Shown here piece by piece: positions 1 through 8,053 of a stretch of DNA of 24,432 nt. The stretch lies in the IMG/VR virus record IMGVR_UViG_3300047548_001602, positions 1 through 24,432 of that record, one strand, 5' to 3'. Position numbers and translations under genes: made by a program. Below the pieces are notes generated by a model. That model ran no database searches. It was not told the DNA's origin and saw only the letters and a list, made by a program, of their open reading frames with translations. Numbering within the stretch: the stretch's first letter is position 1; the number at the start of each line of letters is the position of its first letter. This DNA comes from a virus.

Positions 1-372
1 AAGGTTGCCTCTGCGACAATTTTCCGAAAAAGGAATCCACTCTATGTTGTCTAATAAATACCCTTTTTTGCTGTCTATCCTTTCTATGCTTGGAGTGAAT
101 TTTCTGTTATAATTCATTTTTTCCCAATCTGAAAATAACGCATTAAATTCTTTGTTGTTTATAGAAAAATAATAGAATATATTTTTATCTAGTATTTCAA
201 GACCTAAATACAAATGATTTTTGTTTTTAGTAACGCCAGTAACCCTTGAAAGCATATTTCTATAAGTTCTAACCAAAAAACCTTTTTTAGTTTTTTCATA
301 CTTTTTAGTTACTGAATTATTGTTTTTAGCCCTACGCTCTCTTTGTTTTTTGTTTTCTTCTTCTCTTGTCAT
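1..372 (-). CDS. HNH-like putative endonuclease, 3' end cut by window edge
   Basis: This is an open frame of 124 codons starting at ATG 372 and running off the left edge, so the C-terminus is missing. The N-terminus is very basic and Glu/Lys/Arg-rich (MTREEENKKQRERR). The visible C-terminal part carries PSIERIDSKKGYLLDNIEW followed by SENCRRGN. The pattern PS-x-(D/E)RID-x-x-KGY-x-x-DNI-x-W is known to me from small HNH-type, often homing, endonucleases of phages. The gene lies downstream of the metallophosphoesterase gene on the same strand, separated by 67 bases that hold a promoter-like motif. Whether it cleaves DNA cannot be judged without the missing end; it could also be a conserved phage protein with a degenerate HNH fold. 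Confidence 0.55.
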   Translation of the reverse strand, partial: MTREEENKKQRERRAKNNNSVTKKYEKTKKGFLVRTYRNMLSRVTGVTKNKNHLYLGLEILDKNIFYYFSINNKEFNALFSDWEKMNYNRKFTPSIERIDSKKGYLLDNIEWIPFSENCRRGNL

Positions 373-401
373 TTTACTTTATGTTTAAAAATTTGTAAAC
401 A

Positions 402-433
402 CAAATATACGAACAAAATCGTGGTAACTGAAA
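402..433 (-). promoter_or_regulatory. Bacteroidota-type promoter for the HNH-like gene
   Basis: On the minus strand the -7 element TATATTTG (409 to 402) matches TANNTTTG exactly. The sequence 20 bases upstream is TTTC (433 to 430), one mismatch from TTTG. Transcription would start around 395, leaving a leader of about 20 bases before ATG 372. Confidence 0.5.
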
Positions 434-439
434 AATATA

Positions 440-1630
440 TCAGAACAAATGTGTAAGTCTACTAATTTGCCCGTGTTCAAAGTCATGTATAAATCCTTCG
501 ACCGCTTTAGGGCTATGCTGATAACCATTACGATGATGCCAGCTGTCTGTACCGCTTGGAGAGCGTAATGCCTCTACACAAACACTCATATAATCTTTGC
601 TTATTTTGTGATGAAAATGATGTATGTAAAAATAACGGTGTTTGCATTTATTCCAATCGGGACTTTCGTGAGCCATAAGCATTGGCAAGTCTTGCTGTTT
701 TGCCCCATCACCGTGAGTAGTTCCAATTATATTATTCCCGTAAGTGAAGTATTTTCTGTGCGAGATAGAGCAATCAAAAGTGACGTTTGCGCAATTCTTA
801 AAATGAGTTTCAATTACTTGAGCCAAAAAGAAACCGTTTGTATAATCATGGTTTGACGGGTTAAATACAACGTGAACATCAGCCACACTCATCATTATTT
901 CAATAATATCGACATAAAGTTGTTTGGCAATTAAAAAATTATCATACCACATTCCGTCGGTATCTTGTGGTGTTCCGCTTGTGGTTGTTCTTTTAGGGTT
1001 GTCAATATGCAAAATATCATTACCGATAATAAACAATATTTTTTCAATTGAGTTTTCTTTCACTTCGCTCATTAGCCCATGGCAACCGTCTAAAACTCTT
1101 TTTACAGCAACTTGACTATTATATTCTTCTCCGACCTCAAAAGCACTACACAATTTCCCTATGTGAATATCCGCAGGAGAAAATACAAACAATCTTTTTT
1201 CTGCAACCCTGTCTCTTTTTATTGTTGGATATTTTGGGATATATCCTTGCAGTGTTTCAATTATTTTTGATTGAAGTTCAAGCGGATCAATTTCTCCTTC
1301 TTCAATATAATTTGGATTTTTTATAAAAGCATTCCCTCTTTTTTTACCATCATCATCCTTTATTTCAAGCCACAAATGTTTTACAGAAGAATTAGGTACG
1401 TCAATAGAGTCTGTTGCCAACGGAATGCCCTCGTGCATATCGAGAATAGCTTTTTCATTTCTGCGAATATACCTTGCTAATTCCCCTACTCTATCATCAA
1501 TGGTTGAACCGTCTCTAGTGCCAAGAATTGATTTTGCGTAAAAAGTGTAAGGAGGCTTAGGGTCTGTGTTTTGGTGTTTTAAAAGAAGTTCTTTTATGAT
1601 TTTGTCGTAAGGACGCCAAATAGAAGCCAT
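440..1630 (-). CDS. Calcineurin-like metallophosphoesterase
   Basis: A 396-residue protein with the ordered metal-binding motifs of the calcineurin-like phosphoesterase superfamily: D154-x-H156, GND 203-205, NHD 260-262, H306-G-D, and a His cluster at 337-341. This fold includes Mre11/SbcD nucleases and many phosphodiesterases, so it probably hydrolyses a phosphodiester or phosphomonoester with two metal ions. The first 140 residues precede the catalytic domain and are of unknown function; they may bind DNA or a partner. Start ATG 1630 is the first codon after a promoter-like -7 element. It follows the portal gene, but a terminator and a new promoter lie between, so it is probably transcribed separately. 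Such genes occur next to packaging or structural genes in Bacteroidota phages. The substrate is unknown. Confidence 0.85.
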   Translation of the reverse strand: MASIWRPYDKIIKELLLKHQNTDPKPPYTFYAKSILGTRDGSTIDDRVGELARYIRRNEKAILDMHEGIPLATDSIDVPNSSVKHLWLEIKDDDGKKRGNAFIKNPNYIEEGEIDPLELQSKIIETLQGYIPKYPTIKRDRVAEKRLFVFSPADIHIGKLCSAFEVGEEYNSQVAVKRVLDGCHGLMSEVKENSIEKILFIIGNDILHIDNPKRTTTSGTPQDTDGMWYDNFLIAKQLYVDIIEIMMSVADVHVVFNPSNHDYTNGFFLAQVIETHFKNCANVTFDCSISHRKYFTYGNNIIGTTHGDGAKQQDLPMLMAHESPDWNKCKHRYFYIHHFHHKISKDYMSVCVEALRSPSGTDSWHHRNGYQHSPKAVEGFIHDFEHGQISRLTHLF

Positions 1631-1651
1631 AAAGATTTATTTAAAGTTATT

Positions 1652-1659
1652 CAAAAGTA
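1652..1659 (-). promoter_or_regulatory. Promoter -7 element for the metallophosphoesterase gene
   Basis: TACTTTTG on the minus strand (1659 to 1652) fits TANNTTTG and lies 22 bases before ATG 1630. No TTTG is seen at the expected upstream spacing, so the call rests on one element and on its place just after a terminator. Confidence 0.4.
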
Positions 1660-1745
1660 GGCAATTCTATTGTAACTTGTATGCGGTATAAGTAAAAAGT
1701 GTTGTTTTTTAACGTGTTATCGATTTTTTCTATTGGCAAATTCAT

Positions 1746-1774
1746 AAAAAACCACCTCGATTTGAAGTGGTTTT
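1746..1774 (-). terminator. Intrinsic terminator after the portal gene
   Basis: Read on the minus strand, AAAACCACTT and AGGTGGTTTT pair over 10 positions (one G-U) around a 7-9 base loop, and the 3' arm runs into a stretch of six T. It sits 37 bases past the portal stop codon and ends the terminase-portal unit before the metallophosphoesterase gene. Confidence 0.75.
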
Positions 1775-1810
1775 GATGTTTATCCGATTACTACGTCTTT
1801 TTTCATAGCT

Positions 1811-4240
1811 TTATTTGTTTAAGTTAAACATTTCTAATTCTTCTGGTTCTTCAAAATTTTTCGGGTCTTCGTCGCGTTGCCTTTGCGTGATGAGCTGACT
1901 TTGCTGGCTTGCTTGCATCTGAGTACGCTTGTCTTTTCTTTCTTCGGTTTCCTCAAGTTTCTGCAACTGAACTCCGCCTTGAATTTGAGCGACTTGAATA
2001 TCACCTTGAATTTTCATTTCTAAGGTAATTCGGTCCTGTTCTCCTCTTACTTGCTCCTTGGCAATTTCACCTTGGGAAATCATTTGCTGAACTTGCATTT
2101 TTGTTTGAGCATCTATTTGAGCAGTTTGTTGTTTTGCTTGTTCGGCAGCTTGACTTGCTCTAATGTTAGCCTCAGATTGATAGTCGTATTCGCGTTTCTT
2201 TTGTTCCTCTTGTTGCTTGGCGAATTTTTTGCGCAAAATACCGAGATATTGAGTAGCAAGAGTAAGGTTTTTGATATTTAATATTCGGTATTTCATCTCC
2301 GTAGTTATGAACCCTTTATCAATTTCCTTAGTCAAATCAATTTCTAATTTAGCGCGCTCCTCATCATCTAAGGCAAGCTCGAAGAAAATAGCGAAATCGT
2401 ACAAATGCAAATCTTTAACAGACTCTAAATCAAGTACGGCAGTTTTGCCAATTTTACGTGCTAAGTCTTCTTTTAAATTTGAGAATTTCAATACGTCGGC
2501 AATTCGGTAACTTATCGCCTGAGCAGTATTTTTGGTCAAGTAATTCGCTGCGTCCAAAATATGACGAGTCGCGGTGTTCGAATTAAGTGCTGCCATTTTC
2601 TGCAATCCTACCAACGAATCTTTATCCGGAGTAGAAGCGTCTGACATACGGTTTAATCCGATTACGTCACGCATTTTATCTGTGTTGATTGCGATAGTAT
2701 TCTCTATTGCTTGGAGTTTGTTTAACGAATCTCCCGTACGTAACTCTTTTACAATATCTTTGGCGTAATTGAAATCTCCGCCGGCAGTTGAACTTCTTGT
2801 CAAAATATCCCCGCCTTGAACAAACATATTCAAGTTGTCTTGGATAGTGGTTGTTTTACCATCGCCCAAGTCTAATTCTACTAATCCGTCTACGTCAATT
2901 TGGAAACCGTCAGGACGTACTTTTTGCAAGATTTGAAGTCCTTTTAATACCGATACTTGAATAATGTCATCAATAGGAATCATTCTTGCCACAAGCGAAT
3001 CAATATAGCCTTTTTCTTTGTTTGGCGCAACTATTCGGTACGGTCTGATTACTTTTTGCGAATTTGACTTAGGTCGAGACATATTTTCGGCAACTTGCCA
3101 TTTCAGTAAAATGTCGGTTCCTAAAACGTAAACTCCTTCCATCAAAACTTCTTCAACTTTTTCAAGTCTTTTGAAATCTAAATTTTCCACGGCGGTTTCG
3201 TCAAATACCTCGTTTGCTTTTGAAACAACTTTCATTCCGGTAGACTTCTCTTTTATCTTCTGAGCAACTTTGCGGGTTGTCACACAAGTAAAATACAAAA
3301 TCTGCGTGGTGCCTTTCATTCTTTCATTGATATTGAAATTGTGATAAGTCCACCATTGCTGACCCGACGACTCCATTAACTCTTGAGTTTCTTTATCATC
3401 GTATAGCCACGGGTATTGCGTAATCAAATCGCTGATAAGCACTTCTTTTACTTCTCCGTCATAGTAGTTAGTCTTGTAAAACGGGTCGTCGGTGTATGGG
3501 TGAATTTTATTTTCTACATCAACGTATCTTACTTTTATGCCTTGTCCGGGAATAAACTCGTCTTTCTCGCAACCAATTCCGCAAACTACCAAGTCGGTAA
3601 TAACACGTTTTCTAACAGTATCATTGTACTCGTTTTCTTCAAATACAGTTTGGATAGCTAATTCTTCGGAAAGCTCAATTGACGGCTTGTATTCCATTTC
3701 CATATGAAGTTGTAATTCTTCATCGGTTTCCGGAACTTGGTCAATTGGTAAAAATGAAACATCTACTCCTAGAGTTTCTTTTGCTTTGATAGAAATATCT
3801 TTGGTAATTCGGTCTTTCTCGACTTCTTTTCGGTAAGTTTCCCTTTGGTCTTGAGAGATAGGGTCAATGGAATATGCTCTTACAGAATAATCTCGACTCA
3901 TCATTCCGTTTACCACCACATCGACTAATTTAGGCATAATGGTAATAGGTCGGATTCCTGTCAAATTCACATAGCTTAAATCTCCGTTTACCGCCAATGT
4001 ATCAATATACTTTTTGGTCGATTGAAGTCCTTTAGCATACGCTCTACGTTCTCTAAATTGTTCTCTTTGAGTGTAAAACGCACAAGGCGCACCACCAAAC
4101 CTGTAAAACCACTCGCTTTCAATTGCCCTTGCAAAAGCCAAGCCCCAAGCATTTGTTTTTTTTACTTCAAATGAATCTGATGGATTTGGGTAGGCAGGCG
4201 TTCCTTTGATTTCTAGCTTCTGAGAATTGTTGCTTTCCAT
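1811..4240 (-). CDS. Phage portal protein
   Basis: An 809-residue protein placed directly after the terminase gene, the usual site of the portal. The portal forms the dodecameric ring at the capsid vertex through which DNA is pumped. Seen in the sequence: a long alpha/beta body (residues 1 to about 680) with segments such as RKRVITDLVVCGIG and RMIPIDDIIQVSVLKGLQIL, and SDASTPDKDSLVGLQKMAALN, typical of large portals of Bacteroidota phages as I remember them. It ends in a roughly 110-residue Gln/Glu/Lys-rich coiled coil (about 680-790) and an acidic tail. This long Q-rich helix resembles the C-terminal barrel or crown extensions known in several portals, including those of crAss-like phages. 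The start ATG 4240 has a promoter-like -7 element 24 bases upstream. A terminator follows the stop. No frameshift is visible. Confidence 0.8.
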   Translation of the reverse strand: MESNNSQKLEIKGTPAYPNPSDSFEVKKTNAWGLAFARAIESEWFYRFGGAPCAFYTQREQFRERRAYAKGLQSTKKYIDTLAVNGDLSYVNLTGIRPITIMPKLVDVVVNGMMSRDYSVRAYSIDPISQDQRETYRKEVEKDRITKDISIKAKETLGVDVSFLPIDQVPETDEELQLHMEMEYKPSIELSEELAIQTVFEENEYNDTVRKRVITDLVVCGIGCEKDEFIPGQGIKVRYVDVENKIHPYTDDPFYKTNYYDGEVKEVLISDLITQYPWLYDDKETQELMESSGQQWWTYHNFNINERMKGTTQILYFTCVTTRKVAQKIKEKSTGMKVVSKANEVFDETAVENLDFKRLEKVEEVLMEGVYVLGTDILLKWQVAENMSRPKSNSQKVIRPYRIVAPNKEKGYIDSLVARMIPIDDIIQVSVLKGLQILQKVRPDGFQIDVDGLVELDLGDGKTTTIQDNLNMFVQGGDILTRSSTAGGDFNYAKDIVKELRTGDSLNKLQAIENTIAINTDKMRDVIGLNRMSDASTPDKDSLVGLQKMAALNSNTATRHILDAANYLTKNTAQAISYRIADVLKFSNLKEDLARKIGKTAVLDLESVKDLHLYDFAIFFELALDDEERAKLEIDLTKEIDKGFITTEMKYRILNIKNLTLATQYLGILRKKFAKQQEEQKKREYDYQSEANIRASQAAEQAKQQTAQIDAQTKMQVQQMISQGEIAKEQVRGEQDRITLEMKIQGDIQVAQIQGGVQLQKLEETEERKDKRTQMQASQQSQLITQRQRDEDPKNFEEPEELEMFNLNK

Positions 4241-4263
4241 TTGTAAATTAGTCGATTATACCA

Positions 4264-4271
4264 CAAAAGTA
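4264..4271 (-). promoter_or_regulatory. Promoter -7 element before the portal gene
   Basis: TACTTTTG on the minus strand (4271 to 4264) fits TANNTTTG in the 46-base gap between the terminase stop and portal ATG 4240. No convincing -33 TTTG is seen. It could give extra portal transcription besides read-through from terL. Confidence 0.35.
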
Positions 4272-4286
4272 AACAAAATTTTTAAA

Positions 4287-6962
4287 TTAATGACGTCCCG
4301 AGTAATTATCGTATTTTTTTATCGATAATGAGAATGGTTTTTTCTCCTCAACCTTTTTGTAATTGTTTCGATTTACCGCCATAATTGCCAAACCTGATGA
4401 AATTGACGCGTCAAATTTTGTTCTGTCTTTAACGTTGAATTTTAACCAATCCGACAAGGTTCTGATAAATGGCATATCGCCAATTTCACCGTCTTCTCTT
4501 AATCTTTGTCCCGTTCCCTCGTGTACGTATTCTCCAACGTAATTATTCACGTATGTTTCTATGCCGGTCCAATGTCTATTGATAATGTCAGGGGAGTTAT
4601 TTGGAATTCCGCCCAAAAGCTTCTCATCAGGTGATAATTTGTCCATTTGCTTGTCCATACGGTTAATAGAATAACCACGGTAACCCCTGTTTTTAAAATG
4701 GTACAACAACATTTTTTTATTGTTCTCCACAAGTATCGGCATTGAATAAAATACACACGCCATTAATACGTCTTCAAAAAACATTTCTGAATCTTTTGGT
4801 CGGGCAATGTACTCTAAGAAAAATGTATTGCTTGGCGCATCGCCTAAATTGAATCCCGTTAATCCGTGCAATGCTCCTTTTGAACCTAAATTGTATTCGG
4901 TGCCGTTTTCAGTAGCCACTAATTTAGAATCTACTACCGCTACTTGGTCATAAGGGTCACAGCCAAATGCTCCGACTTCTTCAAATAGAGGAAATCTTGT
5001 TGATCCGCCAAGTCCAAAAGGCGTCGGCTTCCAAGTAAACTTATTCCTCATCTCTTCCGGCGGAATCCAATACACTAAAAACCTACCTCTTTCTTCCGGT
5101 CGCCAAATAACCTCTGTGTCCGGCTCATTGTTTTTCCAATAGAAATTACCGCGAACTAATTTTTCATCAATTCGAACGTTTTTATTGTGAATGATTTGCT
5201 GAGTGATTTTCTCTACGTCAAATAATTGCTCTTGGATTTCATCTCTAAATGCGTCGTCTAAAGTTACAGGGTCGAGCCTTCTAGTATTATTCAGGTACTT
5301 ACCGCCCATCTTTCTTGCTGAAGCAAATTCGTTTTCTAAATATTGAAGCGCGCCAATAGTTTTCTTTTCTCCTTTGAAGTTTATAAATGAATCTCCTTCT
5401 AAAACAACATCGTGACAAACTCCGTAGATGTCTGTAAAAGTTTCGTAGTTTTTATGAGCCGGCAAGAAGTAAGAGTATAAACCGGTAGTTGTTCTTCCGT
5501 TGGGGTTTCTTTGAGTCACATCAGAGCCGTAAAACAAGTTTTGAAATTCTTTTCCACCTCTCTCAAGCGCGTTGACCGTCGACCCAATTAATGCTTTACC
5601 AACTACGTTTCCACCCTGCACCATCGTGGGTTTGATATTATTCCAATGGTCTTCGTAATTGTTCGGTCTTTCCCATTTAGAAGCCTCGTCACCTAGATAT
5701 AAATACAAGGCAGTGGAGTCATAAGCAAGCGTGGCTGTCGCTCTAAAATCGACTATAACGTTTAGATAATCGTTTGTGCTTGTATCTCTTTTTTGCTTTG
5801 CGGTTTTTGAGTTGTCTGACGGCTTTCCAAATTCCATTTTTTTAACATCGTCAATCTTACCTTTTACAACCGGCTGAAAGAAAAATGGTAAGTTTCTAAT
5901 TGCATAAGAGTATTTTGTAAATGCTTTCACGGCATCTGCCTCTGTTTTTGAAGTAATACCAAACGCTTTATTTTTTACACTTGTAGAATAATGAACGAAG
6001 TGGTCTAACGCCATTTCTGTAAATCCACTACGACGTCCCTTACAAAAAATCATACCTACACTTCTCGGGTCAATCATACAAGCTAAAGCGTGATAATACA
6101 TCGATGCTTGCGCATATCTGAAATCTTTAAACCCACCTGTCTCAAGCATCTCATTCCATTGCAAACCCATATAATGCGCCGGAGTAACCCAAGTTGGTTT
6201 TCCGTTATTAAAGAACCAAAATCCCTCTTTTCTTCTTCTGTATTCTTCTAAAATATAGTCTGAATATTCTTCTTCGTTATCAGGCGTTAGTCCTTTTGGA
6301 ATTTCTTGCCTACGCCAATACTGCTGTTCTTTTGGGAGTCTGTGAAATGCTATGTTTTTTTTATTTGCCGGAGGTTTTGGTAGCGCAACTCTTAACCCGT
6401 CAAGAACAAGTATTTCTCCTACCGTTCCTTTTGGGTCCAAAATGATACAGTCGTTTTCTTCATCGTACCATTTTTTGTAGTAATCTTTATCCGGAAAAAA
6501 CTCTTGGTTTGCGAAGCGTTCAGGAAATGAAGGCTTAAACTCTCTTGTTTTGAAATCTATTGTAGAAGTTTCTATTTGCTTCTCCAATATCTTTATTCCT
6601 GAGTTTATTTCATTCAAAGCACGGTAAATTACCGGCTTACTTCTTATCGCTTGTCCAAATTTTTCAACGTCAAGTTCATCAAAATCAATTTCCTTCCTTA
6701 GCGCCTCCCTAAGCACCGTAGAAGTTGTTTCTCCTGCTTTTATTAGTTTTTTAGTGTAGTCTATTAGTTTTGCGCTACTTGGCGCGTTTGGCGAATTTTG
6801 CCATATTCCAAGCATTTCTTTTATTGATACAAACGATTCTTGTCTTGACTTTACAAGCCTTTCCAATTTATCGTCATCAACATCGACAATCTCAATTCTC
6901 TTGGTCATTCCATCAATAGAATTGTTGATTGCTATTTCAATATCAGAACTTAAATTTTTCAT
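4287..6962 (-). CDS. Terminase large subunit (packaging ATPase-nuclease)
   Basis: An 891-residue protein from ATG 6962. It powers DNA translocation into the prohead and cuts the genome. Visible motifs: a Walker A-like segment CKGRRSGFTE (307-316), a Walker B segment LYLYLGDEASKW with D425-E426, and a coupling-like motif ALIGSTVNALERGG (457-470). The C-terminal third (about 690-800) fits an RNase H-like nuclease, with GCDPYDQVAVVDS and PILVENNK supplying acidic residues. The 270-residue N-terminal region before the ATPase is unusually long and unassigned. An in-frame GTG at 7028 would add 22 residues, but it lies upstream of the promoter-like element, so ATG 6962 is preferred. The portal gene follows after 46 bases. 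No intein splice motifs were noticed despite the length. Confidence 0.85.
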   Translation of the reverse strand: MKNLSSDIEIAINNSIDGMTKRIEIVDVDDDKLERLVKSRQESFVSIKEMLGIWQNSPNAPSSAKLIDYTKKLIKAGETTSTVLREALRKEIDFDELDVEKFGQAIRSKPVIYRALNEINSGIKILEKQIETSTIDFKTREFKPSFPERFANQEFFPDKDYYKKWYDEENDCIILDPKGTVGEILVLDGLRVALPKPPANKKNIAFHRLPKEQQYWRRQEIPKGLTPDNEEEYSDYILEEYRRRKEGFWFFNNGKPTWVTPAHYMGLQWNEMLETGGFKDFRYAQASMYYHALACMIDPRSVGMIFCKGRRSGFTEMALDHFVHYSTSVKNKAFGITSKTEADAVKAFTKYSYAIRNLPFFFQPVVKGKIDDVKKMEFGKPSDNSKTAKQKRDTSTNDYLNVIVDFRATATLAYDSTALYLYLGDEASKWERPNNYEDHWNNIKPTMVQGGNVVGKALIGSTVNALERGGKEFQNLFYGSDVTQRNPNGRTTTGLYSYFLPAHKNYETFTDIYGVCHDVVLEGDSFINFKGEKKTIGALQYLENEFASARKMGGKYLNNTRRLDPVTLDDAFRDEIQEQLFDVEKITQQIIHNKNVRIDEKLVRGNFYWKNNEPDTEVIWRPEERGRFLVYWIPPEEMRNKFTWKPTPFGLGGSTRFPLFEEVGAFGCDPYDQVAVVDSKLVATENGTEYNLGSKGALHGLTGFNLGDAPSNTFFLEYIARPKDSEMFFEDVLMACVFYSMPILVENNKKMLLYHFKNRGYRGYSINRMDKQMDKLSPDEKLLGGIPNNSPDIINRHWTGIETYVNNYVGEYVHEGTGQRLREDGEIGDMPFIRTLSDWLKFNVKDRTKFDASISSGLAIMAVNRNNYKKVEEKKPFSLSIKKYDNYSGRH

Positions 6963-6980
6963 TTTGTTTAAATATAATGT

Positions 6981-6988
6981 CAAAGATA
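6981..6988 (-). promoter_or_regulatory. Promoter -7 element for terL
   Basis: TATCTTTG on the minus strand (6988 to 6981) matches TANNTTTG and stands 18 bases before ATG 6962. The -33 position is poor. It is divergent from the rightward -7 element at 7001-7008, only 12 bases away. Confidence 0.45.
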
Positions 6989-7000
6989 ATAATTTTTTAC

Positions 7001-7008
7001 TATATTTG
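7001..7008 (+). promoter_or_regulatory. Promoter -7 element for the HNH gene unit
   Basis: TATATTTG followed by C matches TANNTTTG; the -33 site is not recognisable. Transcription would begin near 7013-7016, making a leader of about 110 bases that contains the interlocking stems described separately. Confidence 0.45.
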
Positions 7009-7015
7009 CACTGTT

Positions 7016-7101
7016 GTTGGCTTCTCACATTATACCAACTAAAGGAATTACACAGTCCCGAATATGAAGCCGAAGTGAGAAGCGGTGGATTATTCGGGAT
7101 T
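7016..7101 (+). ncRNA. Structured, pseudoknot-capable RNA leader before the HNH gene
   Basis: Two long complementary pairs interlock. Stem A: GCTTCTCAC (7020-7028) pairs perfectly with GTGAGAAGC (7075-7083), 9 bp. Stem B: AGTCCCGAATA (7054-7064) pairs with TATTCGGGATT (7091-7101), 11 bp with one G-U. The order A-B-A'-B' defines an H-type pseudoknot with connecting loops of 25, 10 and 7 bases. A short hairpin GTTGG/CCAAC (7016-7020/7035-7039) and an alternative pairing GGCTTC/GAAGCC (7019-7024/7066-7071) compete with stem A, so a switch is possible. Stem B ends 23 bases before ATG 7125 and is followed by an A-rich stretch. It fits no riboswitch or ribozyme class I can recognise. It may control the endonuclease gene or be a remnant of a mobile RNA element; both are inferences. 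Confidence 0.5.
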
Positions 7102-7124
7102 TGCGTTTTAAAAAAAAGATAAAA

Positions 7125-7655
7125 ATGGAAGAACTATTTTACATCCCAGAATTTGAGCCTTTTTACAAAATATCTAAAAAAGGCGATGTGTACACCTATA
7201 AAAAGAATCGCCACGGTCTTCTTGATACTCCAAGAAAACTAAAAGCAGTCAAGATAAAAAAGACCGGATATTTAAAAGTCACACTTCATAAAGACGGAAA
7301 AACATTCCAGCATACTGTTCATGGGTTAATGGGAATTACATTCTTAGGTAATATTCTTGATGGAACAAACAAGATTACTGTAGACCACAAAAACGATATA
7401 AGAGACGATAATAGACTTGAAAATCTTCAACTCTTAACGAATAGGAGGAATTCTATAAAAACCAAAAAGGAGGGAACATCAAAATATATTGGAGTTTCTT
7501 GGAATAAAGCAAAGAAAAAATGGGAGGTTAAAATAAGATTTAAAGGAGATAATTTATTCGTTGGTCTTTTTTCAGACGAATATGAAGCGCATTTAGCATA
7601 TCAAAAAGCACTAAAAAGAATAGAAGATGGTCTTCATCCAAAGGAAAATAAATAA
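7125..7655 (+). CDS. HNH homing endonuclease (NUMOD4-HNH-AP2)
   Basis: A 176-residue protein with the domain order of free-standing phage homing endonucleases. Residues 1-50 match NUMOD4 (EELFYIPEFEPFYKISKKGDVYTYK). Residues 60-110 form the HNH core, with H66 and VDHKNDIRDDNRLENLQLLTN supplying D87-H88 and the conserved Asn-Leu-Glu-Asn region. Residues 119-165 form an AP2-type DNA-binding domain (SKYIGVSWNKAKKKWEVKI). It would make a site-specific cut and promote copying of its own gene. The start is ATG 7125; a TTG at 7101 in frame lies inside the structured leader and is not favoured. The gene points opposite to terL and looks like an insertion between terL and the late genes. The next gene follows after 27 bases. 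Confidence 0.9.
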   Translation: MEELFYIPEFEPFYKISKKGDVYTYKKNRHGLLDTPRKLKAVKIKKTGYLKVTLHKDGKTFQHTVHGLMGITFLGNILDGTNKITVDHKNDIRDDNRLENLQLLTNRRNSIKTKKEGTSKYIGVSWNKAKKKWEVKIRFKGDNLFVGLFSDEYEAHLAYQKALKRIEDGLHPKENK

Positions 7656-7682
7656 CAATCAATTTAAAAAAAAATAAAACAA

Positions 7683-7997
7683 ATGAAAAAACCAGAAAGA
7701 ATTAAAAAAGCTGTTGAGTTAATGCTAAAAAATGAAGACAAATACTGCTCTTTAGTTTGGTATGCTAGAGCTAATCCAGACAAACACTCCGGAAGCATAA
7801 AAGAAGCCGTGCTAAAAGGCATTAAAGATGTTGAAAATAAATTCCCAAAAGAAACAGCATCTTTTAACGAAGAAGGAGCCAACGATTGGGAACACGGATT
7901 TAATTCCGGAATGTTAGCAGCATCGAGACTATATCTTTCAATGATTGAATATAATGTCGAGCAAGCATTAGAAGATTTTCCTTTTCTTGATTCGTAA
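7683..7997 (+). CDS. Conserved-looking protein of unknown function, 104 aa
   Basis: I do not recognise this protein. It is hydrophilic and predicted mainly helical, with a Lys-rich N-terminus (MKKPERIKKAVELMLKNEDKY) and a C-terminal half rich in Ala, Glu and Phe (NDWEHGFNSGMLAASRLYLSMIEY). There is no signal peptide or membrane segment and no clear catalytic motif. It follows the HNH gene by 27 bases on the same strand and ends 5 bases before a bidirectional terminator, so the two genes probably share a transcript. Genes of this kind are typical phage accessory genes. An antisense open frame covering the same bases has no codon-level support. Confidence 0.7.
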   Translation: MKKPERIKKAVELMLKNEDKYCSLVWYARANPDKHSGSIKEAVLKGIKDVENKFPKETASFNEEGANDWEHGFNSGMLAASRLYLSMIEYNVEQALEDFPFLDS

Positions 7998-8001
7998 AAC
8001 A

Positions 8002-8033
8002 AAAAAGCCTCTAATATTAATCAGAGGCTTTTT
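8002..8033. terminator. Bidirectional terminator between convergent genes
   Basis: AAAAAGCCTCT (8002-8012) and AGAGGCTTTTT (8023-8033) form a perfect 11-bp stem with a 10-base loop, flanked by A and T runs so it works on both strands. It separates the rightward HNH unit (stop at 7997) from the leftward structural gene ending at 8054. Confidence 0.85.
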
Positions 8034-8053
8034 AAATTGATCGAAATTACACC

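Noticed and set aside
1780-1806. Eight-codon frame MKKDVVIG after the portal gene
   Set aside because: Too short and placed between the portal stop and the terminator; no evidence of translation.
4287-6962. Intein inside the long terminase
   Set aside because: No Cys/Ser splice start with the usual B block and no HN-Cys end were seen; the extra length is mostly an N-terminal region.
6963-7028. GTG start adding 22 residues to the terminase
   Set aside because: It lies in the divergent promoter and RNA-leader region; ATG 6962 follows the -7 element at the expected distance.
7016-7101. HDV-like, hammerhead or HEARO/IscB guide RNA
   Set aside because: HDV-like order of stems and the catalytic C region are not present, hammerhead core words are missing, and the linked protein lacks the RuvC parts of IscB.
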